DNA from: Cyclobacteriaceae bacterium
GTDB taxonomy: Bacteria > Bacteroidota > Bacteroidia > Cytophagales > Cyclobacteriaceae
Assembly (NCBI GenBank): GCA_019638255.1
Contig: JAHBUD010000001.1
Coordinates: 1,798,001 to 1,862,000 of the forward strand
Direction: 5' to 3'
Length of the DNA: 64,000 nucleotides
A program made the position numbers and the translations under genes. The notes beneath the pieces are model-generated. The model did no database searches, was not told the origin of the DNA, and worked only from the letters and a program-made list of their open reading frames with translations. Each line of letters opens with the position of its first letter. Within the stretch, counting starts at the first letter, position 1. This document shows, one piece after another, positions 1 through 9,033 of this stretch.

Positions 1-1355
1 AGTATGCCGGCAACACAAATCACCAACGAAATCCGCATGGAATAATCGCTTTTGAAAGAAGCAATCGGATTTTCATTCGCATTGATAAACATAGCCTTAA
101 CCACCAACAGGTAGTAATATAATGATATAACGGTGTTGACCACAGCAATTAGCAACAGCGTGTAATAACCCTTTTCGGCAACTGCTGTGAACAAGAAGAA
201 TTTTCCAAAGAAACCAGCCAGGGGAGGAATGCCGGCCAATGAAAATAGTGCCAGCATCATCACGAGGCTCAACTGTGGATTGGTTTTATACAAGCCATTG
301 TAGTCGTCCATCGTAAGTTTTCCGGAGGCGTGACCAACCGTTTGGAGTACACCAAAAGCGGCAAGGTTCGAGAAAACATAAATCACTACAAAATAAATTA
401 CAGTTGTCATGCCCAGCGATGTTCCGTTAATGATTCCCAGCATAATAAAACCGGCCTGGGCAATGGATGAAAAGGCGAGGAATCGTTTCAGGTTTTGCTG
501 CCGGATGGCAAACAGGTTGCCGATGGTCATGGTTAGGATAGCGGTAGCGTAAAGCACATCTTCCCAAAGCGGTTGAATAACCCGGAATAAAGTGAACAGA
601 ACAATGGTAAGAATAAACACGGATGAGCCTTTTGAAATAACCGAAAGGTACGAGGTAACATTGGTGGGGCTACCCTCATACACATCAGCTGTCCATAGGT
701 GAAAGGGAACTACACTAATCTTGAAGGCTAATCCGGAAAAGAAGAAAATGAAACCCAACACGTTGATGAGTGAATCAGAAAGTTGAAAGGATTCAAAGTA
801 CAAGTCTCCATTGGCCGCATAAAGTATGGAAATGCCGAATAGCAAAATGGCCGATGAGAACGCTGACGATAGAATAAGCTTAATTCCAGCTTCCGCTGAT
901 TTGCTCTTGAACTGTTCGTAGGATGCAAGTGCCGCTATTGGAATGGTGGTCAGTTCAAGGCCGAGGTAGAACATCAGAAAATGACCGGCAGAGATCATGT
1001 AGCTCACCCCAATCAAACTTGAAAACGTGAGCAGGTAGAATTCTGATGAACGATCTTTGTATAAATCCTGTCTTAGCCAGTTCACGCTTTGAAGAATGAT
1101 TAAAAATACCCCGATGTTGAGAATGTTCTTCATCAACATGCGCAACGGATCAGTACTATACATCCCGCCAAAAAGCATTCCAGTATCAGCCGGTAAAAAG
1201 CCGATGATAGTCACGGTTGCAGCGATAATAGCAGCGAATACATTGATCTTTTGCTTGCGCTCTTCCGGCATTCCGATTTCAATTATCAGCAATGCAAGAA
1301 CGGCAGCCACCAGGACCAATTCATGCCGCATAATCATGAGCTCATTCAGACTCAT
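1..1355 (-). CDS. nuoN: NADH-quinone oxidoreductase subunit N (3' end cut by window edge)
   Basis: Proton-pumping antiporter-like membrane subunit of complex I, in the cytoplasmic membrane. The frame is open from an ATG at 1355 to the left edge, giving about 451 codons; only the last few helices are missing, since the family is usually 460-500 residues. The conceptual protein starts MSLNELMIMRHELVLVAAVL and carries the family segments PFHLWTADVYEGSPTNVTS and LAGIPPLAGFFGKF, with many hydrophobic helices. It is the last gene of the nuo run and lies about 110 bases after the nuoM stop. That gap holds a degenerate repeat, so nuoN may be partly uncoupled from upstream translation. The identification is firm; the 3' end is not visible. 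Confidence 0.95.
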   Translation of the reverse strand, partial: MSLNELMIMRHELVLVAAVLALLIIEIGMPEERKQKINVFAAIIAATVTIIGFLPADTGMLFGGMYSTDPLRMLMKNILNIGVFLIILQSVNWLRQDLYKDRSSEFYLLTFSSLIGVSYMISAGHFLMFYLGLELTTIPIAALASYEQFKSKSAEAGIKLILSSAFSSAILLFGISILYAANGDLYFESFQLSDSLINVLGFIFFFSGLAFKISVVPFHLWTADVYEGSPTNVTSYLSVISKGSSVFILTIVLFTLFRVIQPLWEDVLYATAILTMTIGNLFAIRQQNLKRFLAFSSIAQAGFIMLGIINGTSLGMTTVIYFVVIYVFSNLAAFGVLQTVGHASGKLTMDDYNGLYKTNPQLSLVMMLALFSLAGIPPLAGFFGKFFLFTAVAEKGYYTLLLIAVVNTVISLYYYLLVVKAMFINANENPIASFKSDYSMRISLVICVAGI

Positions 1356-1370
1356 ATTTCTCTATTTACA

Positions 1371-1460
1371 CTTCTCTGCGTACGCTGCGTGAATTATCTC
1401 TGTGTGCTCTGCGGTAAAAAGTTAACCACATCGATTACAAAGATGCACAGCGTTCACAAA
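1371..1460. repeat. Degenerate intergenic repeat between nuoM and nuoN
   Basis: The gap between nuoM and nuoN contains CTCTGCG, CTCTGTGTGCTCTGCGG, TTAACCACA and CAAAGATGCACAG in that order. The left part (CTGTGTGC) is complementary to the right part (GCACAG), so it can fold imperfectly. From memory, purine/pyrimidine-rich blocks of this kind (TTAACCACAAAG...CTTTGTGGTTAA type) recur as non-coding intergenic repeats in Bacteroidota and other phyla. Membership is inferred from the pattern and not from a search. Confidence 0.5.
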
Positions 1461-1467
1461 ATATTTG

Positions 1468-2943
1468 TCAATCTAATATCGCCCCCAAGCTCTCCATTAT
1501 CATATCCGAAAGCCACAAGGGCGCAATTCCAATTATTACTATCGCTATAATCAACGTTACCGTAGCCAGCTTCTCGTGCCATTTGGCTGGTTCCAGGTGT
1601 TGATACTCCTCTTTCTTAATTGGCCCCATCAACAAACTGCCCACCACACGTAAAATATAAACAGCCGTTACCACAATGGATGAAATCGCTACAATGGTGA
1701 TCACCCGATGAAACATATCCGGATGCTGAAAGGCGCCCACGAAAATCGTCATCTCGGCCACAAAGCCACTCAATCCTGGTAGGCCCAACGAAGCCAGACC
1801 AGCAATTACGTAACACACCGAAAGGAAGGGCAATACCTTCATCAATCCCCCCATTTCATGTACAATGCGTGTATGCGTACGTGAATACAGCATGCCGATC
1901 AACCCGAAGAAGAGTGCCGTCATGAGCCCGTGCGAAATCATTTGGAGTACCGCACCATTACTAGCCGTTTTGTTTAGCATCAGAATGGCAAACAAAACCA
2001 ACCCGCAGTGACTTACGGATGAATAGGCATTGATGTATTTCAAATCGCTTTGAGCGATTACACCCAATGCACCATAAATGACCGAGATGGAAGTGAGAAT
2101 CAAAAATATCCACGAAAGTTCATGTGCAGCTTCAGGCATCAGTGCAATGGCTACTTTCAAACATCCATATCCACCCAGTTTCATCAACACACCAGCGTGT
2201 AGCATCGACACGGCCGTAGGGGCGGAGCTGTGTCCGTCTGGTGACCAGGTATGAAACGGAAACAACGCACCGATTACGCCAAAACCAATAAAGGTGATGG
2301 GGAAGAAGATGCGTTGCATTTCGATGGAGAAATTCTGGTTGGTCAATTCAAGAATGTTGAAGCTGTGCGTTCCGTTTACATCCGAGTGAAAATAGATTCC
2401 AAGAATGCCAACAACCAATAGGGCTGATCCCGCCATCAGCATCAGCGTAAGCTTCATGGCGCTGTATTCCTTTTTGCCGCTGCCCCATATGCCAATGAGG
2501 AGATACATCGGGATAACTGCGAGCTCAAAGAACAGGAACATCACAAACAAATCGAGTGAGATGAAAAACCCGAAAACCCCGGTGGCCAGGATGATCAGTG
2601 AAGCAAAAAATTCTTTGAACTGATCCTTTACTTCCCAGCTTGCAAAAATTCCAGTGAAGATTACGATGGATGTTAACAGGATCATGGCCACGGAGATTCC
2701 ATCTACGCCAATATCAAAATTGATATTCAGTCCGGGGTACCATTCAAAGCGCTTTCCGAATAGTACCGGTTCAGTATTACCAGATGCTCTTTCTTTTAAA
2801 AAAAGATACAGCAGGTAAAAAGACAAGGTCAACTGAACGCTCATCCCCACAGCCGACAGGTTTTTAGTCTGCCGTGCGTCACGCGCAAACATGACGGCTA
2901 ACGCAGTAAGGACAGGAATAACGATGAGTGCAATCAGTATCAT
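1468..2943 (-). CDS. nuoM: NADH-quinone oxidoreductase subunit M
   Basis: Antiporter-like proton-translocating subunit of the complex I membrane arm, 491 residues, about 14 predicted helices. Typical segments are FFELAVIPMYLLIGIWG near residues 140-155 (with the conserved glutamate) and FPFHTWSPDGHSSAPTAVSM near 226-245, followed by the conserved lysine segment HAGVLMKLGGYG. ATG start at 2943, three bases after the nuoL stop, so translation is probably coupled. Length is normal for NuoM. It is followed by a repeat-containing gap before nuoN. Confidence 0.97.
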   Translation of the reverse strand: MILIALIVIPVLTALAVMFARDARQTKNLSAVGMSVQLTLSFYLLYLFLKERASGNTEPVLFGKRFEWYPGLNINFDIGVDGISVAMILLTSIVIFTGIFASWEVKDQFKEFFASLIILATGVFGFFISLDLFVMFLFFELAVIPMYLLIGIWGSGKKEYSAMKLTLMLMAGSALLVVGILGIYFHSDVNGTHSFNILELTNQNFSIEMQRIFFPITFIGFGVIGALFPFHTWSPDGHSSAPTAVSMLHAGVLMKLGGYGCLKVAIALMPEAAHELSWIFLILTSISVIYGALGVIAQSDLKYINAYSSVSHCGLVLFAILMLNKTASNGAVLQMISHGLMTALFFGLIGMLYSRTHTRIVHEMGGLMKVLPFLSVCYVIAGLASLGLPGLSGFVAEMTIFVGAFQHPDMFHRVITIVAISSIVVTAVYILRVVGSLLMGPIKKEEYQHLEPAKWHEKLATVTLIIAIVIIGIAPLWLSDMIMESLGAILD

Positions 2944-2946
2944 ACG

Positions 2947-4842
2947 TTAAGCATAGTTGAATATCATGATCAATACAATCAAAACCACTCCTGATAAAAA
3001 GATATACGCATAGTGCTGCAATTGTCCCGATTGCAGTCCTTTTATTTCAGCAGACACTTTATTTGTTGCTGTAGCAGTAAAATCCATAAACGCATCAATC
3101 ACCTGCCGGTCGAACCAGGCAATGGGTTTTGATATCAGGTTAAAAATTATCTTTTTGGTAATGAACAGGTACAGTTCATCGATGTAGAATTTCTTCTGGG
3201 CAATACGATATAACCCTTTGAGTGTTGAAGCGATTTTTTCCGGTAGTGGCGATTCATTTTTATAGAATGCCCAGGCAATCAATATTCCGGTTGCGGCCAC
3301 AACTATGGAAAGATTCGCCACAGTTTGATTCATTTCAATATGTAGCGGCTGGCTGTCCGATGAAACGAATTTCCCGAACGGAATGAATCCGGCAACAGCC
3401 GAACCAACGGCCGATACAATCATCGGCACCAACATGATGAAAGAAGATTCATGGGGCTTGTGCTCATAAACCGTTTCACGATTCCAGAACACCAGAAAGT
3501 ACAAACGGAACATGTAGAATGCGGTAAGACCCGCGGTGAATGCTGCAATCGCAAAGTACACCAGACTGCTGTTTAATGTGGCTGCAAGAATTTCATCTTT
3601 ACTAAAGAATCCTGCAAAAGGAGGAATACCCGCAATGGCCAGACACGCAATCAGGAACACGATGTGCGTAACCGGTTGATGCCTGCGCAGATTACCCATT
3701 TCGCGGATGTCGTTGCTGTGAATGGCATGGATGATAGAACCTGCACCTAAGAAAAGCAATGCTTTGAAAAAAGCGTGTGTGAACAAGTGAAACATGGAGG
3801 CGGTGAAGCCTAATCCATGCTCACCATAACCTGAAACACCAAGCGCCAGCATCATGTAACCGATTTGCGACATGGTAGAGAAAGCGAGAATGCGTTTGAT
3901 GTCGGTTTGCGTACAGGCAATGATGGCGGCAAACAACAGGGTGAAGGCGCCAATAAAGGCCACGGCATCCAGGGCCTCAGGAGCATGAAAACTAAACACG
4001 GGGAACATGCGCGCCACCAGAAAGACACCTGCTACCACCATGGTAGCTGCGTGTATCAGTGCAGAAACCGGAGTGGGGCCTTCCATGGCATCGGGTAACC
4101 AAATGTGCAACGGAAACATAGCCGACTTGCCTGCACCGCCCATAAAGATCAGCATGAGCGCCCAGGTAAGAACGGATATTCCAAGAAATGAACTGCCGGT
4201 CATAGTAGTGAACGCGCTATGATTCGGATTGGTGATCGCAGCGAAATCGAACGTATCCGTATAATAAGAGAGCAGGAGTATGCCTACGAGAAAACCAAAG
4301 TCGGCAAAACGGGTAATGATGAAGGCTTTCTTTGCTGCGGCTACAGCTTCGGGTTTATCATAGTAATAGCCGATGAGCAAGTATGACGAAACGCCCACAA
4401 GTTCCCAGAACATATAAAGTTGAAACAAGTTGGTCGCCACCACTAACCCTAACATGGAGAAACTGAATAGCGAAAGAAATGCGTAGTACCGGACAAATCC
4501 TTTTTCGCCATGCATGTAACCAAGGCTGTACAAAAATACCATGAAAGAAACGGTGGTGATCACCACGAGCATCATTACTGAAATGGGGTCCAGTAGAATT
4601 CCCATGTCGATTTGAAGTGTTTCTGTAAACCGAAGCCAGGTGACCTGGAAAGGAATTATTTTTTCAAATGAAGTGGATTGGAAGAAATAGGTAAATGCTG
4701 TAAACCACGCCAGAGCCGTTGCCACACCAATCGCTCCGGTAGCCAACCAACCAGCCAACCGATGTGGTAGTTTTCTATTCAGCAATCCGTTTATTAGGAA
4801 TGCTGCGAAGGGTAATGCTATGATCAGGACAACATACGACAT
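2947..4842 (-). CDS. nuoL: NADH-quinone oxidoreductase subunit L
   Basis: Largest antiporter-like subunit of complex I, at the distal end of the membrane arm, 631 residues. The core contains FWELVGVSSYLLIGYY near residue 135-150, PLHIWLPDAMEGPTPVSALI near 245-262 and LAIAGIPPFAGFFSKDEIL in the middle. The C-terminal extension corresponds to the lateral helix that spans the arm in other NuoL proteins. It sits 9 bases after the nuoK stop and 3 before nuoM. ATG start; family length is about 610-650, so it appears complete. Confidence 0.97.
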   Translation of the reverse strand: MSYVVLIIALPFAAFLINGLLNRKLPHRLAGWLATGAIGVATALAWFTAFTYFFQSTSFEKIIPFQVTWLRFTETLQIDMGILLDPISVMMLVVITTVSFMVFLYSLGYMHGEKGFVRYYAFLSLFSFSMLGLVVATNLFQLYMFWELVGVSSYLLIGYYYDKPEAVAAAKKAFIITRFADFGFLVGILLLSYYTDTFDFAAITNPNHSAFTTMTGSSFLGISVLTWALMLIFMGGAGKSAMFPLHIWLPDAMEGPTPVSALIHAATMVVAGVFLVARMFPVFSFHAPEALDAVAFIGAFTLLFAAIIACTQTDIKRILAFSTMSQIGYMMLALGVSGYGEHGLGFTASMFHLFTHAFFKALLFLGAGSIIHAIHSNDIREMGNLRRHQPVTHIVFLIACLAIAGIPPFAGFFSKDEILAATLNSSLVYFAIAAFTAGLTAFYMFRLYFLVFWNRETVYEHKPHESSFIMLVPMIVSAVGSAVAGFIPFGKFVSSDSQPLHIEMNQTVANLSIVVAATGILIAWAFYKNESPLPEKIASTLKGLYRIAQKKFYIDELYLFITKKIIFNLISKPIAWFDRQVIDAFMDFTATATNKVSAEIKGLQSGQLQHYAYIFLSGVVLIVLIMIFNYA

Positions 4843-4851
4843 TGTTTCCTC

Positions 4852-5169
4852 TTAATATTTCATTTTATCTACTTCCTCCACATTAATGGAGCGAATGTTT
4901 CTGTATAAGTTTATAAATATGGCAATCGCAACAGCCGCTTCCGCAGCAGCAATGGCGATAATGAACAAGGCAAAGAAGTGACCCTCTATTTGATTGGGAA
5001 ATAAATACCGATCAAAAATCACAAAGTTGATATTCACCGCGTTGAGCATCAGTTCTACACCAATCAGCATGGTAACAAGGTTTCGTCTTGTCAGAAAACC
5101 ATACGCTCCGATAAAGAACATGGCGCTGGTTACAATCAATACATGCGATATGGGAACGTGCTCCATCAT
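4852..5169 (-). CDS. nuoK: NADH-quinone oxidoreductase subunit K
   Basis: Small three-helix proton-channel subunit of complex I (Mrp-C/MnhC relative), 105 residues. It shows the typical IGVELMLNAVNINFV helix with the conserved glutamate, and a second membrane glutamate in AAAEAAVAIAIFINLYR. Its ATG overlaps the nuoJ stop (ATGA overlap at 5166-5169), the usual sign of translational coupling. A second in-frame ATG follows immediately, so the start is uncertain by one codon. Confidence 0.96.
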   Translation of the reverse strand: MMEHVPISHVLIVTSAMFFIGAYGFLTRRNLVTMLIGVELMLNAVNINFVIFDRYLFPNQIEGHFFALFIIAIAAAEAAVAIAIFINLYRNIRSINVEEVDKMKY

Positions 5170-5681
5170 GAGTCGGAAGCTTTACGTTTGGCAATAACAA
5201 TGGCCCCGATCATCGCGGCCAATAACAAAATACTGATTACCTCAAATGGCAACACATAGCCGCCCTCACCATAGCCCAGTAATTTTTCACCAATGTGGCT
5301 AACGGTGGCCTCCGTTTGAGGTAAGTCTGAAACGATGAAGTTATGTTGAGAAAGTGTGTAAACCGTGAGCACAAAGCCGCCCAGCGTCAGCACTGCGGTG
5401 ATGAAAACTTTTCCGGGAGCAGGTTTCTCCAGTTTTTCATTGATATGTGTGGTGAGTAAAATCGAAAAGATAATCAGCACCACAATACCACCGGCATACA
5501 CAATTAGCTGTACTGCGGCAAGAAATTGGTAATCGATCATAAAGTACAACGCGGCCGTTCCGGCCAGTGCAAACAGCAGGTAAACAGCTGCGCGCAAAAT
5601 TCTTCTACTGGTAACGGCCAGCAGGGAGAAAATGATCATCACTCCGGCAATTGTGTAGAATATGATTGCACTCGTAGCCAT
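5166..5681 (-). CDS. nuoJ: NADH-quinone oxidoreductase subunit J
   Basis: Five-helix membrane subunit of complex I, 171 residues. It is recognisable by YFMIDYQFLAAVQLIVYAGG near residues 45-65, which includes the conserved pi-bulge helix, and by the C-terminal helix SILLLAAMIGAIVIAKRK. It overlaps nuoI by one base at its start and nuoK by four bases at its end, so the I-J-K genes form a tightly coupled block. Confidence 0.96.
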   Translation of the reverse strand: MATSAIIFYTIAGVMIIFSLLAVTSRRILRAAVYLLFALAGTAALYFMIDYQFLAAVQLIVYAGGIVVLIIFSILLTTHINEKLEKPAPGKVFITAVLTLGGFVLTVYTLSQHNFIVSDLPQTEATVSHIGEKLLGYGEGGYVLPFEVISILLLAAMIGAIVIAKRKASDS

Positions 5682-6157
5682 TACTTGATTCCGTCCATAA
5701 TTTTTGATCCAGGATTATTTAACACTTTCGTCAGCTTTGACCGATCGAATACCGCGTGTTCAAAGGTGTTGGCCATGACAATGGCATCGGTAGGGCAGGC
5801 GGGTATGCATAAGCCGCACATCGTACACATCTGCAAGTGATACACGAAGGTATCCAGCGCTTTGACTTTTCTGCCGTCAACATCAACACGCTTATGAATG
5901 ATTTCTATCGTACCGTTTGGGCAGGCAACCTCACAAGCCGAACAGCCTGTGCATTTATGTTCATTGTTTTCATTATGCAGCAGTACCACTTCTCCGCGGA
6001 AACGTTCAAACATTTTTAGTGTTTCGCGATTTTCGGGATATTGTTGTGTGATGATCTCTTTCGGATGGGTAAAATAATGTCCGGTTATCCGCATGCCGGT
6101 AATTAAGGACTTCAGTCCGAAGTAGATTTCTTTGAAATAGTTTATAACACTTTTCAT
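5681..6157 (-). CDS. nuoI: NADH-quinone oxidoreductase subunit I (2x[4Fe-4S])
   Basis: Peripheral ferredoxin-like subunit of complex I that relays electrons through two tetranuclear clusters (N6a/N6b) to the N2 cluster in NuoB, 158 residues. Both motifs are intact: C69, C72, C75, C79 (CTGCSACEVACP) and C111, C114, C117, C121 (CTMCGLCIPACP). The N-terminus carries the amphipathic anchor helix of the family. With no nuoG next to it, this subunit would be the most exposed cluster-bearing entry point for a soluble electron donor such as ferredoxin; that role is inference. Gap to nuoH is about 40 bases. Confidence 0.97.
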   Translation of the reverse strand: MKSVINYFKEIYFGLKSLITGMRITGHYFTHPKEIITQQYPENRETLKMFERFRGEVVLLHNENNEHKCTGCSACEVACPNGTIEIIHKRVDVDGRKVKALDTFVYHLQMCTMCGLCIPACPTDAIVMANTFEHAVFDRSKLTKVLNNPGSKIMDGIK

Positions 6158-6198
6158 TCAGCGTCTTGCTACTTTTATCTTATATCTAAAGTCTATTC

Positions 6199-7284
6199 CT
6201 AAAAATGCCAACCCATCAAACTCAAAAATGCCATCAACACAATGTTCATTAAATTTATGGGCAGCAAATATTTCCATTCCAATGTCAATAACTGATCAAT
6301 ACGGAGACGTGGGAAGGTCCAGCGGAACCACATCATCATAAAAATCATAAACCCGACTTTGCCAAAGAACCAGACAATTGGAGGAATAAAGTCCATAATT
6401 GCGTTGAATCCTTCCCAACTGCCAATGTGAAACGGCATCCAGCCTCCCAGAAAAACGGTTGCCCCAATACCCGCCACAATAAACATGTTGGCAAATTCAG
6501 CCAGGAAAAAAAAGGCAAACTTCAATCCCGAATATTCGGTGTGAAAGCCGGCTGTTAATTCGGATTCTGCTTCTGCGAGATCGAATGGACCGCGATTCGT
6601 TTCGGCTGTACTGGCGATCAGGAAAATGACAAAAGCAATCATGGCCGGAATATGTCCTTTAAAAATCCACCAACCGTTTGCCTGTGACTCAACAATGATA
6701 CTAAGTTGAAGACTTCCTGTAAGCACAACGATGGTTAACAAAGAGAGAGCAACCGACAATTCATAGCTGATAATTTGCGCACCGGATCGCATCGCCCCAA
6801 TCAAAGAGTACTTATTGTTGGACGACCAACCGGCCAGCAAAATACCAATTACACCCAATGAGGAAACAGCAGCCACATATAAAATACCAATATCAAAATC
6901 GATAGCGTGTAAACCTTTTGCAAAAGGCAGTGCTGCAATGGCCATAAAGGCAGCGATCATAATCACAAACGGAGCAAGGTTGAACAAAAACTTGTCCGCG
7001 TCCTTGTTGATCAACGGCTCCTTCAGTAAAAGTTTGATCACATCGGCCAGCGTCTGGGCTGTTCCCCATTTTCCAACACGCATCGGACCAAGACGTTGCT
7101 GAATGACTGCACTTACTTTTCGTTCCGCATACACCAGCACCAATCCCAACAGGGCAAACAACAACATGAACGTAATCCCCACCAACACCATTTCCAGTAT
7201 CACCACTGTTCCCGGCTCAAACCGTGTCGACAATCCTTCGTGGATGGCGCGTGTGAGGTAGGAAAAGTCGTAGAGCCACTTCAT
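6199..7284 (-). CDS. nuoH: NADH-quinone oxidoreductase subunit H
   Basis: Membrane subunit joining the membrane and peripheral arms and forming part of the quinone tunnel, 361 residues with about 8-9 helices. Diagnostic loops are present: YAERKVSAVIQQRLGP (first quinone-site loop, near residues 53-68) and AETNRGPFDLAEAESEL (near 226-242). It follows nuoD by a single base, so nuoE, nuoF and nuoG, which normally lie between D and H, are missing here. The ATG at 7284 gives a normal length. Confidence 0.97.
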   Translation of the reverse strand: MKWLYDFSYLTRAIHEGLSTRFEPGTVVILEMVLVGITFMLLFALLGLVLVYAERKVSAVIQQRLGPMRVGKWGTAQTLADVIKLLLKEPLINKDADKFLFNLAPFVIMIAAFMAIAALPFAKGLHAIDFDIGILYVAAVSSLGVIGILLAGWSSNNKYSLIGAMRSGAQIISYELSVALSLLTIVVLTGSLQLSIIVESQANGWWIFKGHIPAMIAFVIFLIASTAETNRGPFDLAEAESELTAGFHTEYSGLKFAFFFLAEFANMFIVAGIGATVFLGGWMPFHIGSWEGFNAIMDFIPPIVWFFGKVGFMIFMMMWFRWTFPRLRIDQLLTLEWKYLLPINLMNIVLMAFLSLMGWHF

Positions 7285-7285
7285 A

Positions 7286-8404
7286 TTATCGGTCGATATC
7301 GGGTATAACTAAATCTATGGTCGACATGATGGCAACCAGGTCGGCTATTTTGCAACCTTGTGCCATGTGATTCAATGCAGATAAATTACTGAAGCCGGGA
7401 GAACGAAACTTCAGACGGTACGGACTCTTTTGCCCTTCACTGATGATGTACACACCAAACTCGCCACGCGCAGTTTCTACTTTCTGATAGAATTCGCCTT
7501 TGGGTAATTTGATTACTGCCTTGGTGGGCGCTTTAAAAGATCCTTCTGGTATGTTGTCGATCAGTTGTTCAATGATGGAGATCGATTCCCACATTTCATC
7601 AATACGGCATTGATAGCGTGCAAAGCAATCACCTTCCGTGCGAAGAATTTCTTTAAACTGCACTTTATCGTACGCGCTGTAGGGATGATGCTTGCGTACA
7701 TCACATGAAAATCCGGAAGCTCTTCCGGATGGTCCGGTTACGCTATAAGAAATGGTATCTTCTTTTGAAAGCTTGCCAATGCCCATCGTGCGTTGCCGGA
7801 AGATGACATTGTTGGAAAGCAGGTCATCATACTCCGGTAATTTCTTTTTGAAATGAGTAATGAAATCTTTCGTGCGCTTTTGAAAGTTCGGATGGATATC
7901 GAACATTAACCCACCCGGCACATTGTAGTTCATGGTTAAACGCGCACCACAGGTTTCTTCAAAAATGTCCGTGATCATTTCGCGATCACGGAAGCCATAC
8001 AGAAAAGTGGTGATGGCGCCAAGATCCATGCCCATAACCCCCCACCATAGCTGGTGTGATGATAAGCGGGTGAGTTCGCCTATGATGGTGCGAATAACTT
8101 TTACCCGTTCGGGTACTTCCAGTTGTAATCCCATTTCCACACCAAGACAAACTGCTTCGTTGTTGATGTGGCAGGAGAGGTAATCCATCCGGTCGGTGAG
8201 GTGCACGATCTGCTGGTAGCTGTCGTGTTCACACATTTTTTCAATGGAGCGGTGAATGTAACCGATGTGTGGTTCTACTTTTCGGATAATCTCACCATCG
8301 AGGGAAAGTACCAGGCGAAGTACTCCGTGTGTAGACGGGTGCTGCGGCCCCATGTTGATGAAGTATTCCTGCGATTCGAGCGGTTTGGTGATCACGTCTT
8401 CCAT
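7286..8404 (-). CDS. nuoD: NADH-quinone oxidoreductase subunit D (49 kDa)
   Basis: Quinone-binding subunit related to the large subunit of NiFe hydrogenase, 372 residues. Landmarks are the beta-hairpin MGPQHPSTHGVLRL near residues 18-31 (the conserved quinone-site histidine lies here), EPHIGYIHRSIEK and the C-terminal SPGFSNLSALNHM. The start at 8404 is preferred over an upstream in-frame ATG at 8464: the extra 20 residues lie entirely inside nuoC and do not resemble the family, and the 8404 ATG overlaps the nuoC stop as TGATG. C and D are separate genes here, whereas some gamma-proteobacteria have a fused nuoCD. Confidence 0.96.
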   Translation of the reverse strand: MEDVITKPLESQEYFINMGPQHPSTHGVLRLVLSLDGEIIRKVEPHIGYIHRSIEKMCEHDSYQQIVHLTDRMDYLSCHINNEAVCLGVEMGLQLEVPERVKVIRTIIGELTRLSSHQLWWGVMGMDLGAITTFLYGFRDREMITDIFEETCGARLTMNYNVPGGLMFDIHPNFQKRTKDFITHFKKKLPEYDDLLSNNVIFRQRTMGIGKLSKEDTISYSVTGPSGRASGFSCDVRKHHPYSAYDKVQFKEILRTEGDCFARYQCRIDEMWESISIIEQLIDNIPEGSFKAPTKAVIKLPKGEFYQKVETARGEFGVYIISEGQKSPYRLKFRSPGFSNLSALNHMAQGCKIADLVAIMSTIDLVIPDIDR

Positions 8405-8862
8405 CAGTAAGCAATCATGTTTACAGGGTCCACGTAATCTTTCCGCATTGGGTAGCCTACCCAATCATCGGTAAGTAGCAATCTTCTTAAATCAGGATGA
8501 TTTTTGAAAATGATTCCATACAGATCAAAGATTTCACGTTCATGAAATTCGGCTGTACGGTACAGATCGCATACAGTATCAATCTCCGGATTTTCACGCG
8601 AATTAATTTTGGCTTTGATAACCACCATGTGATTCAGGGTGGTGGATTTTAGATGGTACACAACTTCCATGTGTTGTGGCCAGTCCACACCGGTTTGGCA
8701 AAACAAGTAATCAAATGAAGTTTGAGGATTTGATTTCAGTTCAGTAAGTATTGCACGGATTTTTTCGGACGGAATGGTCGCCTGTAAATACTGGGTGCCT
8801 TGTACGATCTCCGCTTCAGGCACCCGTTGTAGTATGAAATCTTTTAATGAATCGTTGTCCAT
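8404..8862 (-). CDS. nuoC: NADH-quinone oxidoreductase subunit C (30 kDa)
   Basis: Peripheral-arm scaffold subunit of complex I, 152 residues, slightly shorter than many NuoC proteins. The signature EREIFDLYGIIFKNHPDLRR lies near residue 108-127, followed by DDWVGYPMRKDY. Its stop overlaps the nuoD start by one base. Upstream, between nuoB and nuoC, lies a 170-base gap filled by an inverted-repeat element, so nuoC must be reached by readthrough of that structure or have its own initiation signal. Confidence 0.95.
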   Translation of the reverse strand: MDNDSLKDFILQRVPEAEIVQGTQYLQATIPSEKIRAILTELKSNPQTSFDYLFCQTGVDWPQHMEVVYHLKSTTLNHMVVIKAKINSRENPEIDTVCDLYRTAEFHEREIFDLYGIIFKNHPDLRRLLLTDDWVGYPMRKDYVDPVNMIAY

Positions 8863-8873
8863 TTTTTGATCAA

Positions 8874-9026
8874 GATTGCTTCGTCATGCCTGCACACTTG
8901 CCCACCTCATTCCTCGCAATGACGCTATTTATTTTTTCTCTCTTTATATAAAACCCGTCATTGCGAGCAGAAGCGCTGATTGTGCGATGATGCGAAGCAA
9001 TCCCACACTTCAACTGGCAATGACGA
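8874..9026. repeat. Large inverted intergenic repeat element between nuoB and nuoC
   Basis: Two copies of a GTCATTGCGAG...GAAGCAATC unit face each other. GATTGCTTCG at 8874-8883 matches CGAAGCAATC at 8993-9002, and CTCGCAATGACG at 8913-8924 matches CGTCATTGCGAG at 8956-8967 with an AT-rich spacer; a third partial copy (GGCAATGACGAG) lies at 9015-9026. The unit resembles, from memory, a widespread non-coding palindromic intergenic repeat (consensus near CGTCATTGCGAG-n-GAAGCAATC) known from many bacterial phyla. RNA from the operon would fold here into a long hairpin. An open frame through it (8870-9142, minus) is an artefact of the repeat. Confidence 0.8.
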
Positions 9027-9033
9027 GTAATTA

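Noticed and set aside
1251..1550. 99-codon open frame across the nuoM-nuoN gap, plus strand
   Set aside because: It is antisense to nuoN and nuoM and is open only because of the repeat between them; no start signal or family resemblance.
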